A stretch of 14,962 nucleotides of DNA from an uncultured Desulfobacterales bacterium (GCA_945787595.1 CALZJV010000078.1:1-14962), one strand, 5' to 3'; shown: positions 1 through 6,943, counted from the stretch's first letter. Program-made: numbers and translations. The notes: generated from the sequence alone by a model not told the origin.

Positions 1-498
1 TTTGTCCAAATGTCGAGATACATCTACTCCCAGACCATCTTGAACAATATCTTTTTCGGCAAGACAAAAACCGCCAACCCCCAGGCCCAGGAAAGGATCA
101 ACCAGAGCATCATTCAGTTGTTGATCGAAGAGGATCTTCTGGAAACCATTATTGAAATCGGGATGCATTTTCAAGTCGGCACCAAAGGAGATAAACTGTC
201 CGGAGGACAACAGCAAAAGCTTGCCATCGCCCGAATATTTCTCAAGGCACCAAATATCTTGATAATGGACGAAGCGACTTCGGCCCTGGACAACAAGTCC
301 CAGGCCCGTATTCAAAACCTGCTGGAAACCCGCTGGAAGAAGAAAAACACCGTGATTTCAGTTGTACACCGGCTTGACACCATAAAAAATTTCGACAAGG
401 TGGCAGTCATGAAAGCCGGTAAAATTCTTGAAACGGGTACCTACGATGAACTGATGACCCGGAAAGGAATGTTGTATGAGCTCGTTGGAAAAAAATAA
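1..498 (+). CDS. ABC exporter ATP-binding domain, C-terminal part (5' end outside window)
   Basis: This is the C-terminal 165 residues of an ABC transporter nucleotide-binding domain. The reading frame is open to the first base, so the gene starts outside the window; the ATG at 10 is internal. The fragment begins at the Q-loop (FVQ, Q at fragment residue 3), followed by a TILNNIFFG stretch typical of type I exporters of the MsbA/bacteriocin-exporter kind. The signature LSGGQ is at residues 66-70, Walker B ILIMDE with the D-loop SALD at 86-97, and the switch histidine in VVHR at 123. All catalytic residues in the visible part are intact. Walker A and any fused membrane domain are not visible, so substrate and direction are inferred only from family resemblance. 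The last 23 bp overlap the next gene, which suggests translational coupling and a shared task. Confidence 0.92.
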   Translation, partial: FVQMSRYIYSQTILNNIFFGKTKTANPQAQERINQSIIQLLIEEDLLETIIEIGMHFQVGTKGDKLSGGQQQKLAIARIFLKAPNILIMDEATSALDNKSQARIQNLLETRWKKKNTVISVVHRLDTIKNFDKVAVMKAGKILETGTYDELMTRKGMLYELVGKK

Positions 499-1000
499 TT
501 TGAACCCGTCATGTGAATTCCAGGATAATCTGGAAATTTTAAGGCAAACCTATTTTTTCTCAGGCCTGCCTCTTGAAACCCTTAAAATTTTCGCGTATCT
601 TTGTACCAGAGAAACCTTCAGAGAAGGAGAGCACATCTTCAGTCAGGACGAAGATGACGGCCAGGCATTTTATATCATCGACGGTCGGGCCAGACTTGAA
701 CGCACCGACAACGGAAAAACGGTTGATATTCGAGACTGTCGCACCGGGGAATTTATAGGCGGCTTGACGCTATTGGGAGAAACTCGCCGTCTGTTTTCTC
801 TTAAATCAGTCACGGATACCACCTGTCTTGTATTGAATCGGGGAAAATTTTTAAAAACAATGGAGCAGTTTCCAAATTTACTTACCAGGATTTGCAATGC
901 CGTGGCGCAAAGCATCGACACCTGGGAAGATCGATTTCTTGCTGATCGCGGGGACCAATGCGGTGAATGCATCAGCAGATTGGGCGTCACGCTGATCTGA
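476..1000 (+). CDS. Cyclic-nucleotide-binding-fold protein without DNA-binding domain
   Basis: This 174-residue protein has a CRP-like cNMP-binding beta-roll. The region from about residue 28 (FFSGLPLETL) through FREGEHIF, AFYIIDGRARL and GEFIGGLTLL (91-100) to about residue 118 follows the family pattern, and a helical tail follows. There is no helix-turn-helix, so it is not a normal CRP/FNR regulator. In the phosphate-binding cassette the usual glutamate after FGE/IGE is glycine (G96), and the Arg-Ser pair is not conserved in its usual form (R104-R105-L106), so cAMP binding is doubtful. The ATG at 476 lies inside the end of the ABC ATPase gene and follows a purine-rich GGAAAGGA ribosome site, which supports this start. 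The C-terminus has a CGEC motif. It probably acts as a sensory or structural partner of the overlapping ABC transporter; that role is inferred. Confidence 0.85.
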   Translation: MSSLEKNNLNPSCEFQDNLEILRQTYFFSGLPLETLKIFAYLCTRETFREGEHIFSQDEDDGQAFYIIDGRARLERTDNGKTVDIRDCRTGEFIGGLTLLGETRRLFSLKSVTDTTCLVLNRGKFLKTMEQFPNLLTRICNAVAQSIDTWEDRFLADRGDQCGECISRLGVTLI

Positions 1001-1144
1001 GTCAAGGAATCACAGCCGAAATCAGGGAGGCAGATTATATAAACTAGAAAAACAATAAGGCGGATGGTCACGATTTATTTATTTGATTCGTATTCTTTCC
1101 CGAGATATATACCATATAGGTACTAAGCACGCTGATAATTTCTA

Positions 1145-1218
1145 TAGGTTTCAGGTGTCAGGTGTCGGGAAGGCGAATCGCAAAATCCTGAAACCTGAAC
1201 ACTGACACCTGAAACCTA
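1145..1218. repeat. Inverted repeat built of AGGTGTC-type heptamers
   Basis: The left arm reads AGGTTTC, AGGTGTC, AGGTGTC from 1146. The right arm, read on the opposite strand, gives AGGTTTC, AGGTGTC, AGTGTTC, AGGTTTC, AGGATTT (1217 down to 1183). The outer 17 bp of the arms (1145-1161 and 1202-1218) are perfectly complementary. The 7-base period inside both arms matches the design of the other intergenic repeats in this window, although the word differs. Confidence 0.85.
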
Positions 1219-1223
1219 AATTA

Positions 1224-1243
1224 TCTGACAACATGTTGTCAGA
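1224..1243. promoter_or_regulatory. Perfect 20-bp palindrome, operator-like
   Basis: TCTGACAACATGTTGTCAGA equals its own reverse complement over all 20 bases. It lies 62 bp upstream of the RsbW-like gene, in a position suited to a dimeric repressor or activator. An overlapping pseudo-palindrome, TTGTC-A-GACAA (1236-1246), has the GTC-N-GAC core seen in many FadR-subfamily GntR operators. The binding protein is not identified and no adjacent regulator gene is present, so the operator role is inferred from symmetry and position only. Confidence 0.5.
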
Positions 1244-1305
1244 CAAAAGCCCTTAGGGGCCTATTTAGGTTGGCACCCCCCGATTCCGTAAAAAGGTGAT
1301 CGTTT

Positions 1306-1740
1306 ATGGTTCAAAAAGAGTATACATTTGAACTCAAAAGCAACTTGTCCGAACTAGATAATCTGTGCAGGCACTTGGAAACGTTCGGCCAAAAAACAGG
1401 GCTTTCAAAAAAATTTGTATTTGAGATCAACCTGGTCCTGGACGAACTGTTCACCAACATTATCTCATATGGATTTGATGATGATTTTGAGCATATCATC
1501 AAGGTCACGATGACACCGGACAAAAAGGAACTTTGCCTGTGCATCGAAGATGACGGCAAACCATTTAATCCCGTCGAATTTGAAACACCCAATGTGTCCT
1601 GCTCCATTGAAGAATGTAAAGTCGGCGGATTGGGAATTCATATTATCAGAAAGCTGATAGATGATATTTGTTATGAAAGATGCGAGGATAAAAACATTAT
1701 AAAGCTGAAGAAAGGTCTCGCAAAAAAACCCAAGAGTTGA
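1306..1740 (+). CDS. RsbW/SpoIIAB-like anti-sigma-type serine kinase (HATPase fold)
   Basis: This 144-residue single-domain GHKL ATPase is of the anti-sigma-factor kinase type. The N-box ELFTN has its glutamate at 47 and asparagine at 51; the G1 box EDDGKPFNP is at 81-89; the G2 glycines GGLG are at 107-110. The size and lack of a histidine phospho-acceptor domain fit RsbW/SpoIIAB/BtrW-type proteins, which phosphorylate a STAS partner and bind a sigma factor or another target. The ATG at 1306 follows AAGGTGAT at about 5 bp spacing, a good ribosome site. The matching STAS gene lies 172 bp downstream on the same strand. No sigma factor gene is in the window, so the target is unknown. The family call is firm; the output is not. 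Confidence 0.9.
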   Translation: MVQKEYTFELKSNLSELDNLCRHLETFGQKTGLSKKFVFEINLVLDELFTNIISYGFDDDFEHIIKVTMTPDKKELCLCIEDDGKPFNPVEFETPNVSCSIEECKVGGLGIHIIRKLIDDICYERCEDKNIIKLKKGLAKKPKS

Positions 1741-1912
1741 TATGGCCGCAAAAAGGCGCAAAAAGCGAAAAAATCAAGTTTCAGGGCTTGTAAATTCAAT
1801 ATGTGACAATGAAAAAAAATCGAAATTCCGACTTTTTACACGTCTATCAAGAGTTAAACTATGAATAATGCCAATTGATTTTGCATATATACACCAACTG
1901 GGAGGATGGTAA
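1741..1912. other. Spacer between kinase and STAS genes
   Basis: This 172-bp spacer has a GC-poor stretch with two CGCAAAAAG words near 1746-1766 and a very weak hairpin (TCG/CGA stem, 1820-1831) followed by a short T run. No heptamer inverted repeat is evident here, unlike the other longer gaps. I see no gene in it. Confidence 0.5.
1900..1912 (+). promoter_or_regulatory. Strong Shine-Dalgarno for the STAS gene
   Basis: GGGAGGAT begins at about 1900 and the GGAGG core is 7 bases from the ATG at 1913. This fixes the start codon and suggests the STAS protein is made at a higher rate than the kinase, as is usual for anti-sigma antagonists (inference). Confidence 0.75.
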
Positions 1913-2245
1913 ATGGAAATTATAGAGGAAAAACAGGGTGGCATCGATATTTTTAAACTCAACGGACGCCTGGATTCTAATACATCACAGGGGTTCGAAC
2001 AAAAGATTTTTCAGGCGATTTCGGACGGGTCAAAAACCGTGGTGGTTGATTTCAGGGATCTTGACTACATCTCAAGTGCCGGTTTACGCGTGATTTTAAA
2101 AGCCACCAAAGCCATCAAACGAGAAGACGGCCGGATCATGCTCTGCTCCATGCAGGACTATGTCAAAGAAGTTTTCGAGATTGCCGGGTTTGACTCCTTT
2201 TTACCCATTGTTGCCACCATGGACGACGCGCTCAAATCTTTTTAG
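1913..2245 (+). CDS. RsbV/SpoIIAA-like STAS-domain anti-sigma antagonist
   Basis: This 110-residue protein is a single STAS domain. The LNGRLDSNTS segment (16-25), the VVVDFRDLDYISSAGL core (43-58) and the helix after VILKATKAIK follow the anti-sigma antagonist family along its full length. The serine before A-G-L (S55) aligns with the phosphorylated serine of SpoIIAA/RsbV, so the protein should be able to be phosphorylated by the kinase encoded upstream. In such switches the unphosphorylated STAS protein binds the kinase and frees its target. It ends 16 bp from the convergent PqqD-like gene. The phosphatase that would reset it is not visible here. Confidence 0.92.
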   Translation: MEIIEEKQGGIDIFKLNGRLDSNTSQGFEQKIFQAISDGSKTVVVDFRDLDYISSAGLRVILKATKAIKREDGRIMLCSMQDYVKEVFEIAGFDSFLPIVATMDDALKSF

Positions 2246-2261
2246 GTACAGTGAAAACATC

Positions 2262-2645
2262 TCAACCCAGGCCGAGGAGACCGCGCTGCCCGAGCTGACG
2301 AAGGAAACTGGTCACGGAAACTTCGGCCTCCCTGTTTTCCAGACGATGTGTTTTTGCAAAAATCTGAATAATCATGCGTACTGAGCGCTTGCCATCCACT
2401 AAGTCCCATACAGAGGTTCCCATTGCATCCAGTTGCAGCTTCTTGGTTTGCTTTTGATCCTGATAGCCTCCAAAACGATTGGCCACGGCAGCGATCCACG
2501 GACTCACGATCAGCGGATATTCAATGATTACTTCACCAGTTTCCAGTCGAACTTCCGAAATTTGGCGGCTTTGGACCGGTGTGTATTCGAGAGCCTCCGT
2601 GCGAGACAAATGACTTGCCCCGGACTTTTTTCTAAATACTTTCAT
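2262..2645 (-). CDS. PqqD-family protein (peptide-binding chaperone-like)
   Basis: This 127-residue protein ends in a PqqD-like winged-helix module. The LDAMGTSVWDLVDGKRSV segment (72-89) and the following IIQIFAKTHRL...EAEVSVTSFLRQLGQRGLL match the family pattern: Leu-Asp-x-x-Gly, Val-Trp, Asp-Gly, then a C-terminal helix. A roughly 70-residue N-terminal extension with a hydrophobic patch (IEYPLIVSPWIAAVA, 41-55) precedes it. Stand-alone PqqD proteins bind the leader of ribosomal peptides for a radical SAM partner, but no radical SAM gene is visible here, so a peptide-modification role is uncertain. I chose the ATG at 2645, which overlaps the preceding stop by 14 bp; an ATG at 2735 in the same frame would overlap by 104 bp and lacks family similarity. 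The gene converges on the STAS gene. Confidence 0.82.
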   Translation of the reverse strand: MKVFRKKSGASHLSRTEALEYTPVQSRQISEVRLETGEVIIEYPLIVSPWIAAVANRFGGYQDQKQTKKLQLDAMGTSVWDLVDGKRSVRMIIQIFAKTHRLENREAEVSVTSFLRQLGQRGLLGLG

Positions 2646-3513
2646 AATCTGTATAAATCTGATCCAGCAATTGAGAATCAAGGCGGTACTTGGATTCGGA
2701 CCGGATGCCGAGGATCCGGTTTTTTTCTTCGACATGCCACAGTCGATACCAAAAAAATGAAGGACTTAGCTTTAACCGGCTCATTCTTCGCTGCCAGTCG
2801 CTTACAGGCATTATGCGCCACTCCGCTGCATCGTAACCATCTATGGTCAGCGGTTGCGGCTGTCCATCAGAAAATTCAGGGACTTTCCTGGCAAACCCTA
2901 TGAGATCCCCCCCGTCTAGAAGAGCAGCAGCTGGTGCCCAGCGGTGCAGGCAAATGGACTGCCTGCCATGGGCAAATCCGAGTTCAAATTTACCGGCATC
3001 AAACCGAAAATTAATTAGCTTCAGCGTTTCCGGCAATGGTACGCGGATGTCAAAAACAGACCAAAGAACGATTCCGTCTTGCCGGTGGTCGCAATAGGAT
3101 TTGAGTACCGCCGATAAGACTTTTTCCTGATCCGAGGAATTGTACCGAAAAAATTGGATTAGTGCTGCATTGCGGCAGACCGGACAAAACAAGATAGCTC
3201 CTCTGCCGATGGCAGCTTCCCCTTGCCATAAGAACCCGCTGGTCTCAAAATCCGACAGGGCCGCTTGCCAATGCGGCGGCAGGAACCATTCAGCAATACG
3301 GCCTTTAACGCTTCTTGAATGCAAGGCGGCCAGACGTTTCAGGTGGGCTTTGTGGGAAAACGTCCCTCTCACAGGTCCCCATTTGACCTCCATGACCGGC
3401 CCCGTACCATTCTCGAGTACCAAATGGCGGGTGCCGATCTGAGCAATCTCCCATCCGACAGGGGTTTTAAACCGGACTCCGTTCCAGGCGACCTGTTTCC
3501 AATGATCAGTCAA
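2632..3513 (-). CDS. Unknown 293-residue protein coupled to PqqD-like gene
   Basis: I do not recognise this family. The protein looks soluble, with no signal peptide or membrane segment, and is rich in Trp, Phe and Arg. It has a CPVC motif within a hydrophobic stretch (about 110-120) and two further isolated cysteines (SYCDH, ICLHRW), which could bind metal but do not form a clear second CxxC pair. The start is uncertain: the frame opens just after a TGA at 3525-3523, and the first usable start is TTG at 3513, with only a weak GAAGAA upstream. It shares a 14-bp overlap with the PqqD-like gene downstream, so the two products are probably made together and may form a complex (inference). Confidence 0.7.
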   Translation of the reverse strand: MTDHWKQVAWNGVRFKTPVGWEIAQIGTRHLVLENGTGPVMEVKWGPVRGTFSHKAHLKRLAALHSRSVKGRIAEWFLPPHWQAALSDFETSGFLWQGEAAIGRGAILFCPVCRNAALIQFFRYNSSDQEKVLSAVLKSYCDHRQDGIVLWSVFDIRVPLPETLKLINFRFDAGKFELGFAHGRQSICLHRWAPAAALLDGGDLIGFARKVPEFSDGQPQPLTIDGYDAAEWRIMPVSDWQRRMSRLKLSPSFFWYRLWHVEEKNRILGIRSESKYRLDSQLLDQIYTDYESI

Positions 3514-3566
3514 TTCTTCGTTTCATGAAAGCTAAATTAGATTGTCCTTATCTCGTGTCCGACGAT

Positions 3567-3640
3567 ATGGAGTGGTGGAGTGCTGGAGTAATGGAAAGAA
3601 TAATTCCTTTCCTCAATACTCCAATACTCCAATATTCCAA
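3567..3640. repeat. Inverted repeat built of TGGAGT octamers
   Basis: The left arm has TGGAGT at 3568, 3576 and 3584, an 8-base period. The right arm has ACTCCA at 3618 and 3626 and ATTCCA at 3634, the same period on the other strand. The centre closes with a GGAAAG/CTTTCC hairpin (3593-3612). The right arm ends 6 bp from the stop codon of the secreted-protein gene at 3647. The element fills most of the gap between that gene and the 293-residue gene. Confidence 0.85.
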
Positions 3641-3646
3641 TTTAAT

Positions 3647-4270
3647 CTATCGCGGCACATAAGGGTCCCAGCCGGTCAAACCCGGATCCACGACTTTCCA
3701 ATCCCGTTGTCGCAATTTTTCGCGGGGATCGCGCCCTTTTGACTTATGGCATTGTATATCCTTTTCAATCAGATTGGTCATCGTGAGCTTTACGGCATTT
3801 CCCATTTTCTCTTCGGGATCCTGCGAGTTGTGCTGCAGGGTCAAGCTGATACGATTGCCGTCTTTATCAATAAAAGACCATTTCCAGGCAACGAAAATGT
3901 GAAAAGGATCACCGCGGTACTCGTCCGGCTCACCGTATTTCTTTTTAAACTGTTTGAGAAGATTTTCAAAAAATTTTTTACTCGAATCTTTATACTTCAG
4001 TTTAATCCTGACAATACGACCCGGAGCAGAGCAGGTGGCATAAGCAATATAGCCGCTTTTCATGCCTTTGATGGGTTTGATCTCCACCTCTTCAATGTTC
4101 TCCATATACCGGATTGGCAAAGCGGTTTCCATGATGACAAAATCCTTGAAATCAGCGAGATCCCGATTCAAAACGAACACACTGACCTGATGGGGAGCTT
4201 GACTCGCCAGGCAAGTACCGGCGATCCATACTAATGCCAAAATGGTAACAAATATTAGTGTTTTTTTCAT
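3647..4270 (-). CDS. Secreted protein of unknown family
   Basis: This 207-residue protein begins with a Lys-Lys-Thr n-region and a hydrophobic segment (LIFVTILALVWIAG), followed by a likely signal peptidase I site after CLASQA. A lipoprotein reading is weaker, because the residue before the cysteine is Thr (AGTC). The mature part is a mixed alpha/beta domain with a KKFFENLLKQFKKKYGEPDEY segment and a WSFIDKDGNRISLTL strand pair, and its C-terminus is basic and then aromatic (GWDPYVPR). I do not recognise the family. The ATG at 4270 is preferred over a GTG at 4276 because GGGAG lies 7 bases upstream of the ATG but overlaps too closely with the GTG. It may act in the periplasm with the transport genes upstream (inference from order and strand only). 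Confidence 0.8.
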   Translation of the reverse strand: MKKTLIFVTILALVWIAGTCLASQAPHQVSVFVLNRDLADFKDFVIMETALPIRYMENIEEVEIKPIKGMKSGYIAYATCSAPGRIVRIKLKYKDSSKKFFENLLKQFKKKYGEPDEYRGDPFHIFVAWKWSFIDKDGNRISLTLQHNSQDPEEKMGNAVKLTMTNLIEKDIQCHKSKGRDPREKLRQRDWKVVDPGLTGWDPYVPR

Positions 4271-4288
4271 TTGCACTCTCCCAATACT

Positions 4289-4723
4289 ATTGAATATTGA
4301 CGATTGAAAATTGAAGAATTAAGGTATTCTATCAAATCAAAAGGAATAATAATAGTACAGCTACTTGAACACTAACCTGAGTTGCAGTAAATAATATGTA
4401 TGGAACTATATCACAAATTTAAATTACAAAACACAAACTCCAAATATCAAACAAATTCCAATGACCAAAATTCTAAATTCAAAACCTATCTATGATTTTG
4501 AAGAAAGAACAATCCAAAGATTTGGTCATTGGATATTGGGATTTTTTTGTTTTTTGGTGCTTGGAATTTGAAATTTTTTAATGCTTTCAAGGGCCTAAAC
4601 CACAAAGGGTATAATATAATTCTAATGATGCCGTTTTTTTTACCTCCGTGTCTTAGTGGCTGAACTTTTACTATAAATGAAAGAATTCCTCAATTCGTCA
4701 TTCGTCAATCTTCACTCTTCAAT
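4289..4723. repeat. ATTGAAG-type heptamer inverted repeat (outer arms)
   Basis: The left arm is four consecutive heptamers from 4289: ATTGAAT, ATTGACG, ATTGAAA, ATTGAAG. The right arm on the opposite strand is ATTGAAG, AGTGAAG, ATTGACG, AATGACG, AATTGAG (4723 down to 4689). The arms are about 370 bp apart. The right arm ends 2 bp from the stop codon of the 653-residue gene, and the left arm begins 18 bp upstream of the secreted-protein start. Confidence 0.85.
4434..4570. repeat. Nested CAA/TTG period-7 inverted repeat
   Basis: On the + strand CAA words fall at 4434, 4441, 4448, then 4452, 4459, 4466 and 4480, with CTA at 4473: a 7-base period with one 4-base slip. The other arm has TTG at 4522, 4529, 4536, then 4547, 4554, 4561 and 4568, with the matching 11-base step at the mirrored place. 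The inner 12 bp (CCAATGACCAAA, 4458-4469, and its complement at 4521-4532) are perfect. Confidence 0.85.
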
Positions 4724-4725
4724 AA

Positions 4726-6687
4726 TCAGTACGCCAACCGCCCCAGAGATTTAAGTATCAGGGTGACACCCATGGCAAACATACCGGTCAGTCCCATGCC
4801 GCAGGAAAAACCGGCCAGAAGCACCGGTGCATACTGCCGCCACATGGCACCGTAACGTTTCATAAAAAAAAACCGCCCCAGCAATGCCCCCACGACCTCC
4901 AGGATCAGCCCGTGGGGTGTGCTCTGGCCCAGACCGCGCACCATGCCGTATACCAGCATAATAGGCAGCCCGAACAAGGTTAAAATTCCATATGTAACGA
5001 CCCCTAGCCCGATGCCTGCCAGAACATAAACACCACTAAGCGCTTGATAAAAAAGGGAATTTCCCTCAAGCGTGGACGTTTGCATCAACAATGTATTCAG
5101 GGCCTGCAAATGCCACAATTCCTGGGCATAGGGATAGGCGCTGGATGGGATAGGCGCCAGACGCCAGATGAATTGGGAAAACAACAGGCTGGCTACCATT
5201 ACGATGGGGAAAACCACAATTTCAGATTTAATGATGCCACGGATGCTGGTGCCGGTCAGCTCGATTTCACGAAACTTTACGGTAGCATCACCGTAGTTAT
5301 GTATCGGAATAGGCGCATACCATATCTCAATTCCCTGATAGCCGAAATACTTGGCGCCGGCAATAAAACTGGCCTCCCGCACCAAGGGCAAACTCACGAA
5401 TTGCCCGGCAATACCTTCCATACGTGCGGTAATGTAAGAAACGATCGGGGTATAAATAAACCCGTAAGCGAGGAAAAACATCACTGGGAAATTGGGTACC
5501 AGCCATACGCAAAGCAACACATATGATATCGTCGAAAAAACATAAATACCAACAGCAATCCAGAAATTAAAATCCCCCCGGCCCGGTGGGGGCTGAAACA
5601 GATCTTTAAGGCTGCCCCTCTGACCGGCAGCGCTTTTGCTGAATGACCGGATGACATGCCAGATGCCGATCAAGGCGATTGCCAGGCCCAGGCCGATACC
5701 AAAGCTCAAGTAAAAATCAAAATTGTTGGCAAATATCGTATCAACGGTCAGCATACCCGGATGCCAGCGATTGAGGATACCGTGGTGATATAAAATGGGA
5801 TTGGCAATTACCGTGATGATAAGACCGACCAGGCCGCCCATAACGGCCCAGAAAGGCAGAACCATTCCAATGAAAAGAAGACCCAAATCAAATTGGATCC
5901 CGGTGGCCACCGCCGGCAGAATTTCTTCGGTATGGCCGGTAAGATCAACCCAGGGAATGGGAATGAGTCGAATGGGCTCCATCAGAAATAAACCGGAAAC
6001 CGTCGGCAGCAATACATAGATCCCGCCAAAGGCAAGTCCGATAACCCCTCCGATGGAAAAAATGCGCCATTTCCAGCTTTTCTTTTTATCTTCAGCCGAT
6101 TCGGCCAGGGCCATGGTTCCCAGGGCTGCTACCGGGGCCATCGGAAAAGGGAGTTTCTCCACGTCGGAGGTGATGCGGTATAATACATACCCCAGCCCAA
6201 ACTGGTCGATTCGTTGAATAATCTGGGTTCCAATCAGCAGAAGAATGGGGATAAGCCAGTCCCTGTGGAAAAAGGTGCGCTCCACCAGAGCAGATGACTC
6301 CGGACCGGGAGCCACCCAGTCGGGAATGAATTCGACCAAGCCCAACATTCTGGCGGCATCGGATTGAACAAGATATTGACTCCACAATAGCCCCTGAAAG
6401 GGTGTCGCCAGGGCCGCTCCAGCCATATAATACAGCAAAAAGATTTCCTGCTGCTTCAGCTCACTGTAGGAGCGCTTGGCAAGTTCGGCAAACAGGATAA
6501 TCGTCACCCAGCGGGCAGCAGGACCGATCCCGGTACCGATAACCAATTGAAGATACATACTGCCGGGCATCATGAGAAACCCGATAAAGATCGCCCCCAC
6601 AACGGACTTCCAGTCAAATCCCTCCTCAAAATGATCCGGGGTTTTTAAAAGATCCCTGTACTCCTGGAGTTCTTTGTCTTCGTACAT
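4726..6687 (-). CDS. Polytopic membrane protein, OPT-superfamily-like (653 aa)
   Basis: This 653-residue protein has roughly 13-15 hydrophobic segments from about residue 29 to 650, with a short acidic cytoplasmic N-terminus (MYEDKELQEYRDLL). The GYVLYRITSDVEKLPFPMAPVAALG segment (about 170-195) and the C-terminal pattern of a Gly-rich loop, LVYGMVRGLGQSTPHG, then YAPVLLAGFSCGMGL resemble oligopeptide/metal-chelate transporters of the OPT type in length and layout, but I cannot confirm the family by eye. The ATG at 6687 has only a weak GGGAAA upstream. The gene follows the 679-residue gene after a repeat-filled gap of 256 bp. Two OPT-sized proteins in a row suggest a heteromeric transporter; the substrate is unknown. 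Confidence 0.78.
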   Translation of the reverse strand: MYEDKELQEYRDLLKTPDHFEEGFDWKSVVGAIFIGFLMMPGSMYLQLVIGTGIGPAARWVTIILFAELAKRSYSELKQQEIFLLYYMAGAALATPFQGLLWSQYLVQSDAARMLGLVEFIPDWVAPGPESSALVERTFFHRDWLIPILLLIGTQIIQRIDQFGLGYVLYRITSDVEKLPFPMAPVAALGTMALAESAEDKKKSWKWRIFSIGGVIGLAFGGIYVLLPTVSGLFLMEPIRLIPIPWVDLTGHTEEILPAVATGIQFDLGLLFIGMVLPFWAVMGGLVGLIITVIANPILYHHGILNRWHPGMLTVDTIFANNFDFYLSFGIGLGLAIALIGIWHVIRSFSKSAAGQRGSLKDLFQPPPGRGDFNFWIAVGIYVFSTISYVLLCVWLVPNFPVMFFLAYGFIYTPIVSYITARMEGIAGQFVSLPLVREASFIAGAKYFGYQGIEIWYAPIPIHNYGDATVKFREIELTGTSIRGIIKSEIVVFPIVMVASLLFSQFIWRLAPIPSSAYPYAQELWHLQALNTLLMQTSTLEGNSLFYQALSGVYVLAGIGLGVVTYGILTLFGLPIMLVYGMVRGLGQSTPHGLILEVVGALLGRFFFMKRYGAMWRQYAPVLLAGFSCGMGLTGMFAMGVTLILKSLGRLAY

Positions 6688-6943
6688 ACAGATTTCCCAT
6701 TACTGCAGTTTCATTTCACATTTGCCATGTAGAACCAAGATATAAGCCTTTTTTGCATGCATAGAGCAGAGTGCATAGCGCATAGGGCATGGTGCATAGT
6801 GTTATTGTTAACAATTTAGTCATATCCATTGATCATCTTTGTATTATAGATCAACAAGACAAGGAATTTGAAATAATGCAACATTGCGGTTTTTCTACCC
6901 CCTGCCCTTTGCTCCCTGCTCTCTGCCCCATGCCCTCAGCCTG
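6688..6943. repeat. GCATAGG/GCAGGGG-type heptamer inverted repeat region
   Basis: The left arm has six consecutive heptamers from 6759: GCATAGA, GCAGAGT, GCATAGC, GCATAGG, GCATGGT, GCATAGT. The right arm on the opposite strand has GCATGGG, GCAGAGA, GCAGGGA, GCAAAGG, GCAGGGG (6933 down to 6899). The right arm ends 10 bp from the stop codon of the 679-residue gene. Between the arms are a perfect 12-bp palindrome ATTGTTAACAAT (6804-6815) and a TTGATC/GATCAA inverted pair (6829-6834, 6849-6854). No ORF is supported. Confidence 0.82.

Larger units (their letters stand above)
1001..1305. other. Intergenic region with heptamer inverted repeat and palindrome
   Basis: These 305 bp contain no convincing ORF. 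They hold the heptamer inverted repeat at 1145-1218, a perfect 20-bp palindrome at 1224-1243, and a small CCCT/AGGG inverted repeat near 1250-1258. No clear rho-independent terminator follows the cNMP-domain gene. I could not single out a promoter for the downstream kinase gene with confidence. Confidence 0.6.
4271..4725. other. Long intergenic region filled with nested inverted repeats
   Basis: The 455 bp between two - strand genes carry no convincing ORF. The outer part is an ATTGAAG-type heptamer inverted repeat (arms 4289-4316 and 4689-4723). Nested inside it is an A/T-rich CAA/TTG-period element (4434-4570). A third short piece near 4592-4660 has CCACAAAGGG on the left and CTCCGTGTCTTAGTGG on the right, resembling a further degenerate arm pair. 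A TATAATATAA string at 4611 is on the wrong strand for either flanking gene. Confidence 0.7.

Noticed and set aside
1816..1838. Rho-independent terminator after the kinase gene
   Set aside because: The stem has only three strong pairs and the T run is short; the STAS gene downstream is probably in the same operon.
2433..3442. Several + strand ORFs opposite the 293-residue and PqqD-like genes
   Set aside because: The - strand frames give a recognised PqqD fold and an overlap-coupled gene; the + frames look like antisense shadows.
3746..4234. 162-codon + strand ORF
   Set aside because: It is antisense to the secreted-protein gene, which has a signal peptide and a good ribosome site; the + product has no recognisable features.
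4220..4245. Lipoprotein signal on the 207-residue protein
   Set aside because: The residue before the cysteine is Thr (AGTC), which is unfavourable for signal peptidase II; a signal peptidase I site follows closely.
4611..4620. TATAATATAA as a promoter -10 element
   Set aside because: It reads on the + strand, while both flanking genes are on the - strand, and no -35 element stands at a suitable distance.
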